Shown: piece after piece, positions 12,195-25,672 of the stretch
Numbering within the stretch: the first letter of the stretch is position 1
Layout of the letters: each line of letters begins with the position of its first letter
Assembly (NCBI GenBank): GCA_022749755.1
Contig: CM040440.1
Coordinates: 17,409,269-17,473,268, forward strand
Direction of reading: 5' to 3'
Source: Azadirachta indica
Lineage: Eukaryota; Streptophyta; Magnoliopsida; Sapindales; Meliaceae
Length of the DNA stretch: 64,000 bases
The notes under the pieces: model-generated
Databases searched by the model: none
Told to the model about the DNA's origin: nothing
Seen by the model: only the letters and a program-made list of their open reading frames with translations
Program-made: the position numbers and the translations under genes

Positions 12195-14786
12195 CCTTGA
12201 CAAGGAAGGAAGGAACTTTCTTTATATTATTTCAAAAGCAGGAAGGGGATTTATCTTCTTATTCTTGGGAAAGACAGAATTACGGAGAAGTTGCAAAGCC
12301 TTAATTTCTTCTTAGAAAAGAAGAAAAATGTAAGTGTACAGTCTTTATTTAGAAAGATTGTAGTTTGTTGATAATAAATTGCAGCAAGCTGTTACATGAG
12401 TTGATCATTTACAGAGTATATAAATCTTTACATATTAGTCTTTGGATAGTGAACATTCTTGAAAGAAAAAGGAAATTACCGAAACAAAATAGTAGAAAAA
12501 TTTAGAGTATGTTTGTAACTAATGTACTTAATGTTAAAAGCATAACTAAAGTATTTTGATAAACGCACTACTTTTAGTAACTACCGATCTACATATATTT
12601 GACTGTTAATGATTTTATTCCACCTTGAGTAAGTTACATTGCTCCAATACTGAGCATACCCTTAACCTCATAGGGCTTTTAGTTATAATGATTATGTGAT
12701 TCGTGTATTAGCACTGTATTGAAATATTGTGAAAACTGAAAACTTATAATGTTGGTTGATGATGTATTCATTTTCATTTGCTAGCGTATAAACCAATTAA
12801 GTTCTCGGTATGTGTTTAGACTTTAGAAGTTCCATGCTGAGAAATTACGGCTGATCAAATTTATCTATGGTTTATGGTTAATGACTTTCCCAAATAAGAT
12901 TAGGTAAAATGATTAGCATAGAAAATTGATTGGGCAAAATGATTAGATAAGAAAGATTAGATAGTTTCAACTTTAAGCTTCCGAAAATGGCTGAAAGGGG
13001 ATGATTGAGACGTTTTGTATTTTATTACTTCTTTGTTAAAACTGTGGATAATAAAGAAAGTATAATTGATGCGATTACACTAAGCAGCATAAAACCAATC
13101 AAGTACAATCTGCACAACCAGATCAAAATTCATTTGGCATAACGGCCTGCAAAGCTAGTCTCCAAAACATTCCCAACGTAAAATATATTAGATGTTCTAT
13201 TTTACAACATACGATGACTGGGTATACCCTCTTCATTTATTAATTAGGATTTGACTATAATATATTAGATGTAAATAATCATTGTCCACATTTTGTTATA
13301 TTTTGTTAGTAAAATTAAATTTAACCATGGACTAAAATTGACTAATAAAATTACATTTTATTTCTAATAGATAGGAATTAGAAAAAGTAAACAAAACATT
13401 TCATATTTATAAAACTAATCATAAATTATTTTGTCCCTAGTTTTTGTCATCTTTCTCGTCTCTCACTCTCCCGCCTCTCCCCTTTTACATTTCAATCCAG
13501 ACAAAAAGCAACCGCAACAGCAGGACCCCGCATACAGGGCCGCCAATGCGAGTCCTAGCGGGCAGCTCACATGGGTCGTGTACATAGTTCAGCCCATATA
13601 AGCCCAGTTTCGGTTGGGGTGGAGCTAAAAGTTTAACGGTGACGGTCGAGTCCATCCCTCTAATCCATCTGTCAGGCCCACCTACGTTGAACCCCACTAT
13701 AATAGGCAAGGACGGACGCGACCTGCCGACTCTTTTGGGTAAGCTGTGCCGAGGTGTATGGAGGGATGGTAAATTCAAAAAGGAAATTAATAATGACCAC
13801 CCTCATTCATCATTTAATAAGGGTAATGGTAATTCTTATCGCTTAGTTGAGCTTCGCTTAACTTCTCGTTTCCTTCCATTCCGTGCATGGGCGCCAGGCG
13901 TCGCCACTCCTCCTCAAATTATTTCCTGCTTTTGTTCTAAATCATATATACAGACATCTGTTTCCAATAAAATCTATCCTCGTCCATTTCTCAAATTTCA
14001 AGCAAATAGTAGATTCAACAGCCTTTTTTAAAAAAAATAAAAAAGTAAATATTAAATATTATTAAGTTGGCCTATCACATGATAAGGATTTTTAATTTTA
14101 TTTTTTATTTTTTTCTATTTGAGTTCTAAATCAGAGAAAAGGGAGAAAAGGAAATGTATTTTGATATATCAAGTTTGAGTGGTACAACTGAAAACAATCA
14201 TGAGAGGAGAGACTTGGCGTGCGTAGAAATTAAGAACAAACTAGAACACAGAAAGAAAAATCAGAGATTGTTGTTGAGTGATTTTGAAGCTTATATATAT
14301 ATATATATATATATAAATCCACCCACCCCAACCCGACAAATATAACTAATTTATACCTACACCTCAATATCTATATTTCATGAATGTGGTTGCAGATTGA
14401 ATTTAATTTATGATCAACGCCCATTCACACAGATATTTCAGTTAAACTCAACTCAAAATGAGAGGCTTCCTTCCTTCCATTCCATTGTATCTAATGAAAG
14501 TCAAAAGTTCTTGAAATGAAAATACTGGTAAGGAATTTCCATTTTAAATGTAAAAGCAACATTCTTTGTCAATTACGTCAAACAACAAAAGTTGAGAATA
14601 CAAGTAGTCTGATAACGACTTATAAGAAACCCAGCACTGTCTCTGAGCATATGACATCGATACGTACTATTCAATCAAACACGAATTATGTATATGAACT
14701 ATAAAAGTCAGTGGGCATATGTGATGTGTGAAGCTTATACCTTTGACATATTGCTGATTGTTTCTACCTAACGTGTTACCAGTTCC

Positions 14787-14811
14787 TTTTTTTTTTTTTT
14801 TTTTTTTTTTT
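14787..14811 (+). repeat. T25 homopolymer
   Basis: Uninterrupted run of T in intergenic DNA. No retroposon body or flanking duplication was identified next to it. Confidence 0.9.
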
Positions 14812-15118
14812 CTTCCCTCATTTTTGAAGATAAACCAGTTCCATTTTTAAACAAATATTTGTTGTAGTCCACACCGGAAGTTATTGCTATGGTTGGTAGC
14901 AGCACCAGGTTAATCTAATCATGCATGTCACTGGCTTAATTAAGCTCGGTACTGTCATATATTAATTAAGATTAGGTGTTATAGTATCTGTTAAAATCAA
15001 TATTATTATTTGTTATGTGCAGAATTCAGCTTGCTACCCCTGTCAAAGGATTAACATTTGACACAATACCTTACCCCTCTTAGATCAGGCATTATATTTA
15101 TTAGCATATTCCGAGAGC

Positions 15119-15146
<28 letters not shown>
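15119..15146 (+). repeat. (AT)14 microsatellite
   Basis: A perfect AT run about 930 bp upstream of the secreted-protein gene's ATG. Similar tracts occur at 14291-14315 and 40403-40424. Confidence 0.9.
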
Positions 15147-15149
<3 letters not shown>

Positions 15150-16009
15150 AATGCAATGCTACCTTTTCAAATTAGAGTATGTTTAAACCCAAAATCTAAA
15201 TATTACACCCTTATTTGTTTTGAATGATTTTTAATTAATTGAGAAATACGTATTCTGTTTATAGAGTTTTTTTGTTTTTTAATTAAATAACGCAATTAAC
15301 GGAAAGCAATTTCCATGATCCATGGCACTTGTTTTTAAGGCAAAATCCAGTTGGGCACTTAACCTTTCTTAGGTCTCGACTCATGACCCCACATTTGAGC
15401 AGGTGCAACTAGGCTGGGGCCCAAATAAAGTCACCAACTGGGACCGTGTGGATGTGGGATACACACATACATACACAGTAGCTTTCAGTATAAGTCAAAC
15501 AATCAAATAAAAAAACTACTTTCCAGAAATAATATCACTGTGCTTTCTTTAATCACCCTTTTGTGTTCCATCTGCTCGATTTTAAAGATAGTGGGAATAG
15601 CTGTAAATTCATCAATAAAATGAGACAAAATCGCTTCTTGATGTGTTTGTTTTATCATGATTTTATCGTATTAATTTTGTTCGAGAATTTTCGCACTAAA
15701 AATAGTGGTTTTGCTCCAATAACCAGAAAGACTCGGCCCCCACTCCTTAAGGTCATAAAAGAGAACCGCAAAAAAAAAAAAAGCCACATATTCCTGAATG
15801 AGGGGTTTTTTTTTTTTTTGGATAAATATTTCTGAATAATGTTAAAAAACAGAACAGATTAACAAGTTTACTGTATCAAAATAAATGCATCGTTATTAAA
15901 TTTATATGGCAGTTTAATACACTGCCATTTATGAAAAAAAATATATATATGGAAAGGCTGACATGACCTGTAAACTCAGACCCACTTACAGAGTCTCCAT
16001 TCGGACACG

Positions 16010-16016
16010 TATATAT
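16010..16016 (+). promoter_or_regulatory. Probable TATA box
   Basis: TATATAT lies about 65 bp upstream of the ATG at 16079, preceded by a CACGT core at 16005-16009 (G-box-like ACACGT). Position and context fit a plant TATA promoter for the following gene; no transcript start was seen directly. Confidence 0.5.
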
Positions 16017-16078
16017 GAGCAGCACGCCTCTTCTACTCACCTAAGCCCAGCTCTGCTTTCATAACAGAACAGAACACA

Positions 16079-18980
16079 ATGCAAGGAGCCATGGAGGGCC
16101 AGTTGTTGCATGCGGTGGTTCTCTTGGTAAATGTGTTCATACTGTTGAATGTTGTTGTACCTGCTGCAAGAGCAAAAGAGCGTGTCTCCGCAGTGGGAGA
16201 CCCAGGAATGAGAAGAGATGGGTTGAGAGTTGCCTTTGAAGCTTGGAACTTTTGCAATGAGGTTGGCCAAGAAGCTCCTGGCATGGGCAGCCCAAGAGCT
16301 GCTGACTGTTTTGACCTTTCAAGTAAGCACAACTACCATAGAAGAAAACGGAGATTGAAAAACAGTGTTCTTTTTTTCTCTTTTTCTTTTTTAAAATTTT
16401 TTTCAAGTCTTAGATCAGAATATGAATCTCTGAATAGAAGTGAGGAAAACATTAGAATGGCCGTGTTGTATAGATGAATATTGTAAACGCACGGTTAGTT
16501 TTAGCTCTTTTAAAAACTTGAAGACGATACTGTTTGTATGAAATTGGCTGAAAATCAAACCTTTTCTCCTCTTCACTCTCATAGTTTTCACCCTTCACTT
16601 TACTTTCTTTAACAATTATGTTTTGTGTTGATTATTTGTTACAATGGACAGGTTCTTCTCTTGTACAAAAGGTATCAGAAGCTGATAACAAACTTGGGGC
16701 GGGAAAAACATTTCATGGGTTGAACCCAAAAGCTGTGAACAACCCAGACCTTTATGCAGCAGAGAAGGAACTGTATTTGGGTTCTTTATGTCAAGTTGAA
16801 GACAATCCAAAACCATGGCAGTTCTGGATGGTTATGCTGAAAAATGGTAACTATGACACAAGGTCTGGTTTGTGTCCTGAAAATGGGAAACCGGCACAAC
16901 CTTTAAATTCTGGAGGATTTCCTTGCTTTGGAAAAGGGTGTATGAATCAACCCATTTTTTTTCATCAACCAACGCAGCTCCTCGAGGATGGTACGATGAG
17001 AGGAAGCTTTAATGGTACTTATGATTTGGGTGCTGACATTGGGGCTGGACTTGATGGGATCTCCTTCTATGAGGTTGTTTGGGAGAAGAAAGTAGGTGTT
17101 GGGAGTTGGGTTTTCAGACATAAACTCAAGACTTCAAAAAAGTATCCATGGCTGATGCTTTACCTCAGAGCCGATGCAACCAAAGGATACTCTGGAGGCT
17201 ACCATTATGATACAAGAGGAATGCTCAAAACTGTAAGAATATTCACCTCAGAATCTATATTTTATTTTATTTTTTCATTTACTCCGGCGGACACTGAATT
17301 TGAAACACCATTACATCTTAAGTTCTTAACTTTATACTGAAAAATCTAAATCAGTATTGGTCTATTCTTATTTCATTTTTATATTCAATAATTGGTTTAT
17401 ACTTAATCCAAAAACATTTGGGTAGTTGGTATTTTTGCTTTGTCTTGATATTAAAAATGCATTCCTTTTATTAGCAGGAATTGATGTTATTTTCATGGTT
17501 GGTATGAAAATCAATCATTTGCTATATAGAACAGGACATAAATTGGAGAGTTAACCATATTTCTTCAATTTTTAATCTAAATTGATTCCAATTTATGGAA
17601 TTATTTCAAAGATGGGGCAAGTAATAAATAATTAATCTGTCACCATCCACCCTGTATATATTGAGATCCATTCTTCCTGAGTAATGTTGATATCTATCCC
17701 TGGTCATATATCTATTCTCTCTTGATTTCAGGATTCGGTTCGACTGGTAATCACTCTATAGACCTTGAAATATATTCATTGAGGTCACAAGATTGCATTA
17801 TTTATCTATGCCGGTCACAAGAGCCATCTATATACGGTTCTAGAGTGCATGCATGTTTTGACCCCTATGATGCAGAGGACTGCAATCTTGAGTTGATTAA
17901 ATCCCAACTAATCACAACTGAAAAGCTTAATATAAAACTGATGGAGACACTTCCATCCATATTTCTTGTGACCGACATAGATTAGTAATGCAATCTTGAG
18001 TTGGTTAAATCCCGGTCATACTTTTTAATATGCAGTCTCGTTAATGGGCTCAACTAGGTAACTAATCAAAGCGCAAACGTATTGTTAAATTTACAAAACA
18101 TTATATCAAGTTGGAGTGGCCTCATTTTTGTTTTCAAATATTCATATGGTTCTTAATTTATTTGGTTGCAAGAGCCCGCTTATTGTCTTTGTTGTGTTGT
18201 GTCACTTCACCATTTTATGAAATTAATAAAATGGTTACTTTTCAGCTTCCAGAGTCACCAAATTTCAAGGTAAGAATCACTTTGGATGTCAAACAAGGAG
18301 GAGGACCCAAGAGCCAGTTCTACCTGCTAGATATCGGCAGTTGTTGGAAGAATAATGGTAAGCCATGTGACGGAGACGTGACTTCAGATGTAACCAGATA
18401 CAGTGAGATGATCATAAACCCTCAAACTCAAGCTTGGTGCAGCCATAGAGCTTTGAAGAACTGCCCACCATACCATGTTACTCCAAACAACATAAAGATT
18501 TATAGGAATGATACTGCCAACTTCCCGTATGGAGCCTACCACTACTATTGTGCTCCCGGAAATGCTCAGCATTTGGAGCAACCAGTAGACACTTGTGATC
18601 CGTATAGCAACCCTCAGGCACAGGAGATAGTTCAGTTGCTGCCTCATCCCATTTGGTCAGAATATGGCTTTCCAACCAAACAAGGGGAAGGCTGGGAAGG
18701 TGATGGAAAAACTTGGGAGCTTGATGTTGGTGGCATATCGAGTAAACTATACTTCTATCAGGTTAGTATTTTAAACACCTCATGAAGACAATGCGTTAGA
18801 AATTTTATTATTGATCAATTTTAACTTTATGTTAAATGACTTTCTTCTATTTAGGATCCAGGTACCCCTCCTGCTAGAAGAATATGGACATCCATTGACA
18901 TGGGTACCGAAATTTTTGTCAGTGACAAAAATGAAGTGGCAGAGTGGACTCTTAGTGACTTCGACGTTCTTATCACCTAA
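16079..18980 (+). CDS. Conserved plant secreted protein of unknown function, 4 exons
   Basis: Exons 16079-16322, 16652-17232, 18246-18761 and 18855-18980 join in consistent phase and encode 488 residues. The N-terminus is hydrophobic (HAVVLLVNVFILLNVVV, ending near AARA) and looks like a secretory signal peptide, so the protein is probably extracellular or endomembrane. The body is rich in Trp, Tyr and Gly, with several paired-looking cysteines in exon 3 (for example CWKNNGKPC, WCSHRALKNC and YYCAPGN) and a potential N-glycosylation site NDT. It ends DFDVLIT. I recognise it as a conserved plant family annotated only as a domain of unknown function (possibly DUF7705, from memory), and assign no role. 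ATGs at 16079 and 16091 are both possible starts. The 1-kb intron 2 contains no recognised gene. Confidence 0.8.
17882..18025 (+). repeat. Short direct repeat inside intron 2
   Basis: The segment GCAATCTTGAGTTGATTAAA near 17882 recurs as GCAATCTTGAGTTGGTTAAA near 17992, both followed by TCCC. About 25 bp match with one change, inside the intron of the secreted-protein gene. No coding meaning is seen. Confidence 0.6.
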
Positions 18981-21900
18981 TTCAGAAGATTTTTCCCTCT
19001 TAGTTCTAGCAATGTTTTCCGTTTCTTCTTTACGAAGAAAAATCTCTGTGAAGTAAGAGCAGAGTGATTAAAGGAGGTTTGATACTACAGGTAAAAAGAG
19101 TGCTGGGATTGAGAAACCTAACAAGCCCACAAGGGCAGCGCATTCTCATCCTAGATGTTTACAGTTATTGTAATATCCAACCCCGTAATACCATTTGTAG
19201 ATCGAAGGATCTTAAGAAACTTATCATCAGTTTTCACTTTGAAACTGAAGTAAGACTCTGTTGTCTACTTATGCTCGTTCGTGGAAAGGTAATGATACCA
19301 AGTCAGCTCTGCAGATGCTCTGTCAGTCTGTCTGAGCTAGCCTCTTGCATTTTGACAAATTTGGTGTAGTACATGCACCACATAACTCATAAGACTTCAC
19401 ATCGTAATAACAAAATGTTAGATTTAGATTTAGACAGTGCAGTGGACCAACCATGTGGTTGAGCACCTAACACGTACAAAAATATTATCATTTCGGAACA
19501 GAGGAGGGAAGAGAGATTCACGGGGATCCAACAGCAAATTTTAAGTCGGTTAACGCGTCACACAAAAGCACGAGATCAACATGTCATGCTTTGCTTTCCA
19601 ACACATTAATTAATTTTGTAGCTTTCCTTTCAGATTCCGTATTTCTTTTTCTCCCGTAATTCCCAAATCTAAGCCCATTGCTTTTCTTCTACTGCAATCA
19701 CAAGGACTGGTCCTTCACAGGCCCATGTTGAGAGACATATCTCGCGCCTACACTGGCAGGCCCATGATAGCACACATCCCATCAAGTAGTGTTGGATGAA
19801 GCTTTTCAAATACAAGTTTTTTTAGGATAAGCATTTAATAAATAAAGTTATTAATAAAAAATTTATTAATGATTTAATTATTATAAATAAATTTTTAAAA
19901 ATAAAATAAAAATATTATAGAAAATTTAATTTTTTAAATAAATTCGAAAAACTGTACTACTCAAATTTTGAGTTTCTCTACGTATTAAAAGGGAAAGATT
20001 TTCAAATTTTTAAAAGTCTTCTTCAATGCCAAACAAATGACATAAAAAAAAATTAAAAAAGATTTCTAATGTTAAAAAAATTCTTTTAATTAATGAAAAA
20101 ATAAAATTTTAAAAAAAAAACAAATAATGTACTATAAGTCTACTGTTACATTTTAGTATGATTTCTAATTATTTGTACTTATTTGTATTTATTTATTTTA
20201 TCGACTTTTGTATATTTATTTCTTTGATAATTTCATATCATATCCATTTGTATAAAAGTATAAAAAGAAATATTAAATCAATTTAATGTTTTGAGAAAAT
20301 TGAATCTTATATTTTGTTATTTTCTTGAAAATATGTAAAATTTAAAGTAATTCGTGAATAAAAATTTTTAATAGCGACAGCATTATCATTTATCATTTTG
20401 GCTTTAACAAAGTCAACCTAATTTTTTGAAATTGAAGAAAATTTTTTTTGAAATGATACATAAACAGTTAAACATACATACTCTCCTCTAAATTAGTTTC
20501 GTTGCAATTTTTTTAAGAGTCGACACTCTTATCACAATTATTATTATTTTTTTGAAGAAAGTGGGTAAAAATTATCTCGATTGATTTTAGTTACTCATCA
20601 TGGATTAAAATTTATTTTTCTAACAGAACCTTATTGGTAAAAGTTGTTCGGCAATATTAAATGAACAATATTATTTGATACCATTTTTTTAATTTAACAG
20701 ACGTTTTTTTTTATATATAATATATAAAAAATGTCGTTTTTAAAGATCATTGCGTAAAAGATTTTATTAACCTCGCTAACGGGCCACTTACCATTGGAAT
20801 AACTACATATGGGTCCTTAACTTTTTTATGAACTAATAATATAAGCTACCACCATGTTTAATTTTTAAACACAGTTTTCATATTCATATTTTATTTAAAG
20901 AGGAATTATGAGTTTTCGTTTGATTTAGTGAAAGTCTCTATCAATATTATAGTAAAAATTTATCGAAAATTAAGAGTCTTTACCTATATTACAATAAAAA
21001 TATACAAAAATATATAAAAAATTAAGTCTTTACTAATATTACATTGACAATTTATCAAAAATCAGGAGTTTTGATTAAATATAAAGTGAGATTGTCGATA
21101 AACTGCATCCAATATAAATAAAATTTACCTCCACCATATTTTGGGAGGTACTTGAGAGGAATTGAACCCTTATTCTCTATTTGAAAGGTAAGGTTACCAA
21201 TCACATAATTAAAGGGTGATTGACAAGACTACTAAATCTTTAAACATATTTTAATTTAATGTATATTTTAGTTTTAATAGTTTAAAACTCACTCATTCAA
21301 CTTCTTATCAATAAATAAGTTGTATTCAAAATATATAGTGGGCTCATTTGTTACTCACCTTTCAAAAATGACCATAAGAGAAATTTCAAGTTCAGATATT
21401 AATACCGACTTATTTTAGTTACGTCACTAATATTAAATAAGAGTTAAATGAGTGATTTTAAATTAAAAAGATTAAAATGTACAATTAGTAATACCTAGAG
21501 ACCCATTAATTCTTTTCTTTTTCATTTAAAATTTATTCATAAAATCAATAATTTGACAAATATATTCCTACAATCATCCTCTCAAGTACTTGTTTGTTTC
21601 AAAGTTTTAGGGGTGCAAGAGTTAAGTCATTAAGTTTATTGATTGATTTTTAATTAAATTTAATGTCAGGAATCCGTGTAAAAAATACAAATATGTCCTA
21701 ACTTGTAATTTGCTAAACATTAGGGATCCGGAGGTAGTCTCATTTTTGCTTTGGCATATTATCATAAAACTCTCATAAGTTATTCATTTTTATGATCCAG
21801 AAAAAAAGAGTACAGATATAATTAGTCACTTCCCTCGAGGCTCAATCTCTAAACACTGTTAGTTGATGAAATAAAATACAATAATATTTTTCCTCTTGGA

Positions 21901-22299
21901 TACTAGAATAACTGCTAACAAAATTTTTGAATAAGAATTTGAACCCCCTCTACGAATTGAGATATCTTTTTAATAATGAAGAAACTATAAAACTTAATTT
22001 CAAGATACTATTGACACGTTCAACTTATTAAACAATATACATAACTGTAAGTTTTCTTTCTCCAGCTTTGCTTTGAGTTATTAATTCTCGAGTCTCGGAT
22101 TCTATCGTTTGAGCCGCGAAAGACAAATGGATTTGAAAAATTTTTCATGTTAAATGACTAAAAAGCCATTTCATTCTGTCAAGTCGACTGAGTTTAGGGG
22201 TGTAAGTGATCATTTTCATAGTTTAAAATATAAAGTAATACAAAAAAAATAGTAGGTGAGATAAATGATAATATCCCCTCCCAATTTAGCCTCAATTCT
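18981..22299. other. Intergenic AT-rich region
   Basis: The first 400 bp are probably the 3' UTR and flank of the secreted-protein gene. From about 19800 to 22250 the DNA is very AT-rich, with no reading frame of interest. Degenerate, related segments occur around 20930-21070 (repeated TTTAC-TATATTACA motifs), and a short inverted pair around 21150 and 21585 (GTACTTGAGAGGA and its complement) may be the remains of a small transposable element. Confidence 0.5.
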
Positions 22300-22376
22300 C
22301 AATTTCACCCTTTACCCCTCTCTTCAGTCTTGTTCTCGTCTCTCTCAATCTAAATCATTCTAAGTTTGGGAAACGC

Positions 22377-22388
22377 ATGTCGAACTAG
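22377..22388 (+). promoter_or_regulatory. Minimal upstream ORF in the leader of the MUSTANG-like gene
   Basis: ATG TCG AAC TAG, a three-codon uORF, lies in what looks like a non-coding first exon (a CT-rich leader followed by ACTAGGGTTT and a CAG|GTTCGT donor near 22400). The next acceptor, CTACAG near 23135, is just before the main ATG at 23159. The leader exon is inferred from splice signals and base composition, not from transcripts. Confidence 0.4.
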
Positions 22389-23158
22389 GGTTTCTGGATC
22401 AGGTTCGTTACTCTTTAAGTTTTCTTTGATATTTTCCTCTATTATCATTTGTACTTTGTTTAGTCTTTGGGATAAATAATTTCAACAGCGTAACTTGAAG
22501 ACCCTAGATCGCCGCTTCGACACTAGGGTTTATCAAGACAAATTCCGTAACTTGAAGAACCACTAAAATTCCATTTACTATGTGAATAGACGATTCTTTA
22601 TTTATATTTTTGGTTAATATGTTTACTTTCCTTTGTTGAATGCGGTATATCTTAGGATTGAAAGAAAAGAAAGCTAATTGTTTGAATCTTGAATGTTTTA
22701 GAACAGTTATATGTTTCAGTTTGCGCCTGAAAAAATTCGAATTATATGTCAACAGTGTGAAGTCAAACGGCTGGTTATGTTCATTGTAATATCTGTAACA
22801 TGGTTACTGCTGTAAATGGAGAAAATTTTACACCATTGCATTTTGGTTTTGCCTCTATTATATAGGGGTAGGATCAAATCAGACTGGGTGTAAATCTCAC
22901 CCTTTTTCACAAATTGCTTCTTTGGAACAAAACTTATGATCTAATAGCTATGGTTTTTCAATCATTTGAGGAGCTTGTTTGGTTTTTGGACTGTAAATCC
23001 TGTAAAAGAATATTGAGTGTTATGATCTGAGAGGAGGTATTCACTAATTTTATTTTGGTTTTACATCAGTTTAAGCCATTGTATTTGATGGGAATTTCCT
23101 CATATTATTCTACTCATTTAACATTGATTCTACAGTTATTGGCACTCACTGTCAAGCT

Positions 23159-25672
23159 ATGGGTAGCGGAAAGCTTATTCTTATATGTCAATCGGGTGGG
23201 AAGTTTACAACATCAAGTGATGGTTCATTGGTGTACAAGGGTGGGGACGCTCATGCTCTCAGTGTAAGCAAGGAGAGTAAATTTGATGAATTGAAGTCAG
23301 AGATGGCAGAGATGTGGAAATATGACCCCAATTCCATGACTGTCAAATATTTCCTCCCTAAAAACAACAAGACTCTGATCACGATATCTGGCGACAAAGA
23401 TATAAAACGATTGATCGATTTTCATGAGGATTCTGGAACTGTTGATGTTTTTGTCATGGTTGGTGAGAAGCCGACAGATGATGCCTTGACTACGCCTTGC
23501 AGTAGGTAGTATGCATTTTGTTCAAGTTTGGATTAAATTTTGTTCAGCCTTATTATGATGGATGGATCAAGTGCCTTGTTTTCATAATTTGGTTCAGTTT
23601 CATATTAGGACAATTTATGTCAGTGGTCCAACGTTGGATTTTGATAACAGCCTGAAAAGGATGCTGCTGAACCATGCATGCATTTTCAGGGCTCTTGATC
23701 AGAGTTTAACAGAGTATATATTACTTTCGCTGTCGCTTTTTATCTTATGGACACTTGCTTTTACAGGTCCAGCAGGACAACAGGGGCTGAGTCCGTCACT
23801 CCTGATGATAATTTAATTCCCATTGCTTCTGTTTCTGGAGACATTGGGCTACTGAACACCTTGTTTCCAGCTGCAACTGATGCTGGGGACAACAGGCAGC
23901 TCAATACTCCAGCAGCTGCTGATCCTAGGCAGCAGAAACTTCTGAAATCATGGAAAAATTGCATAACTGGCGTACACCAGCGGTTCAATAATGTTCATGA
24001 CTTCCGTGATGCTTTGTATAAATATTCCATTGCTAACGGCTTCACATACCGTTTTAAGAAAAATGAGGGTAGGCGTGTTACTGCAAAGTGCAAAGCTGAA
24101 GGTTGCCCTTGGAGGATTCATGCATCGAGAGTGCCTACCACACAGCTATTCCAAATTAAAACAATGAATGGAACACATACATGTAGAGCTGGTGCTGATG
24201 CAACAACTCGTTCCCAAGCCTCTAGGAAATTGTTGTCATCAATTGTGAAGGAGAAGTTGCTAGAAACCCCAAAATGTAAACCGAAAGACATTGCTGAGGA
24301 AATTCGTCGAGATTTTGGAATTGAATTAGGATACGTTAAAGCATGGCGTGCCCTAGAGAATGCAAAGGGGGAATTTCAAGGATCATACAAAGAGTCATTC
24401 AATCAGTTACCTTGGTTAGTTGAGAAAATGTTAGAGACAAATCCAGGTAGTGTAGTCACTCTTAGTACAAGGGAGGACTTAAGCTTTCATCATTTATTTG
24501 TTGCTTTCCATGCCTCATTATGTGGGTTCCAGAATGGTTGCCGTCCCCTTATTTTCCTTGATACTGTGAACATAAAATCAAAGTACCAGTCAGACATACT
24601 GACTGCTACAGCATTGGATGGAAATGATGGAATTTTTCCAGTTGCTTTTGGCATAGTCGATGCTGTAAATGATGATAATTGGCATTGGTTCTTGCTTCAA
24701 CTAAAATCTGCACTTTCAACATGTCAACCAATCACATTTGTGGCTGATCGACTGATGCGACTGAAACCATCTATTCTCATGATTTTTGAGAATTCATTCC
24801 ATAGTTATTGCATTCATCATCTGTCTGAGGAGTTAAAAAGGGATCTTAAAGGCTCGTATACTGAGGAAGTTGTTGGTGTGATTGTTGCTCATTTGTATGA
24901 TGCTGCTCAAGCTGCCACACTCGATGGTTTTAGAAAAAGCATTGACAGCATTAAGAATATTTCAGCTGAAGCTTTTGAGTGGATTTTGCGTAGTGAACCT
25001 GAAAACTGGGCAAATGCACTTTTTGAGGGAGCACGATACAACCACATGACATCTCACGTGGCTGAGTCATTTTACAGTTGGGTTGGTGAGCCTCCTGAAT
25101 TACCAATTGTGCAGATTATTGATACCATTCGTCGTAAGATTATGGAGTTGATGTACACTCGCAGGTTGGACTCAAATCAGTGGTTGACAAAATTAACTCC
25201 ATCTTTGGAGGATAAATTACAGAGTGAGATGCTCAAAACGCATTCTCTCCAAGTTCTATTGGGACTTGGTAGTGCTTTTGAGGTTCGTGGCATGGGTTCA
25301 TTTAATGTTGTGAACATTGATGTCTGGGACTGTAATTGCAGAGGTTGGCAGCTGAACGGTTTCCCATGTGTCCATGCTGTGTCTGTCCTTCAGCATATTG
25401 GCAGGAATTTGCAGGATTATTGCTCCAAGTATTATACAACTGAAGCTTTCCGGTTAACATATTCAGAATCTATCAATCCAGTTCCAGCAGTTGATGAGCC
25501 TATGCATAGAGAATCTTTGGCAGTTCAAGTTCGCCCTCCTCCACTCCGTCCCTTGACGGGCCCACCTAAGAAGAGAAGAATACGATGGAAAGGACGTCCT
25601 AAGAGACCACTGCATTGTAGCAAGTGCAAGGGAGCGGGGCACAACAGAAAAACATGCCATGTATATGCATAG
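23159..25672 (+). CDS. MUG (B-type)-like: Domesticated Mutator transposase with PB1 domain (MUSTANG-B-like)
   Basis: Exons 23159-23505 and 23767-25672 join in phase 2 (AG|G, Arg116), giving 750 residues. Domains in order: PB1 (about 5-100, from KLILICQSGGKF), a MuDR-type zinc-binding N-terminal domain (about 184-259, with CKAEGCPW and GTHTC), the MULE RNase-H-like transposase core (about 374-470, with D381 in FLDTVNIK and D443 in FVADRL), a SWIM finger CXCX10CXH (CNC...PCVH, about 640-655), and a terminal CX2CX4HX4C knuckle (733-746). In Arabidopsis the MUSTANG genes are transposase-derived proteins kept as host genes affecting growth and flowering; the PB1 domain marks the B subfamily. No terminal inverted repeats or target duplication were found around this gene, and the frame is open throughout, which supports domestication rather than a mobile copy. 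Confidence 0.9.

Larger units (their letters stand above)
12195..16009. other. Intergenic region between TPK and the secreted-protein gene
   Basis: No gene is recognised. It contains the TPK 3' flank, a less AT-rich patch at about 13480-13760 with no coding or RNA signal I can support, a (TA)n tract at 14291-14315, a T25 homopolymer at 14787-14811 and a (AT)n tract at 15119-15146. Confidence 0.5.

Noticed and set aside
17722..17985. 87-codon frame in intron 2 of the secreted-protein gene
   Set aside because: No family resemblance and no splice signals to include it in the host protein; the repeated GCAATCTTGAGTT segment suggests non-coding repeat.
23159..25672. Active Mutator transposon
   Set aside because: No terminal inverted repeats or 9-10 bp duplication were seen around the gene, and the PB1 domain marks the host-retained MUSTANG-B family.
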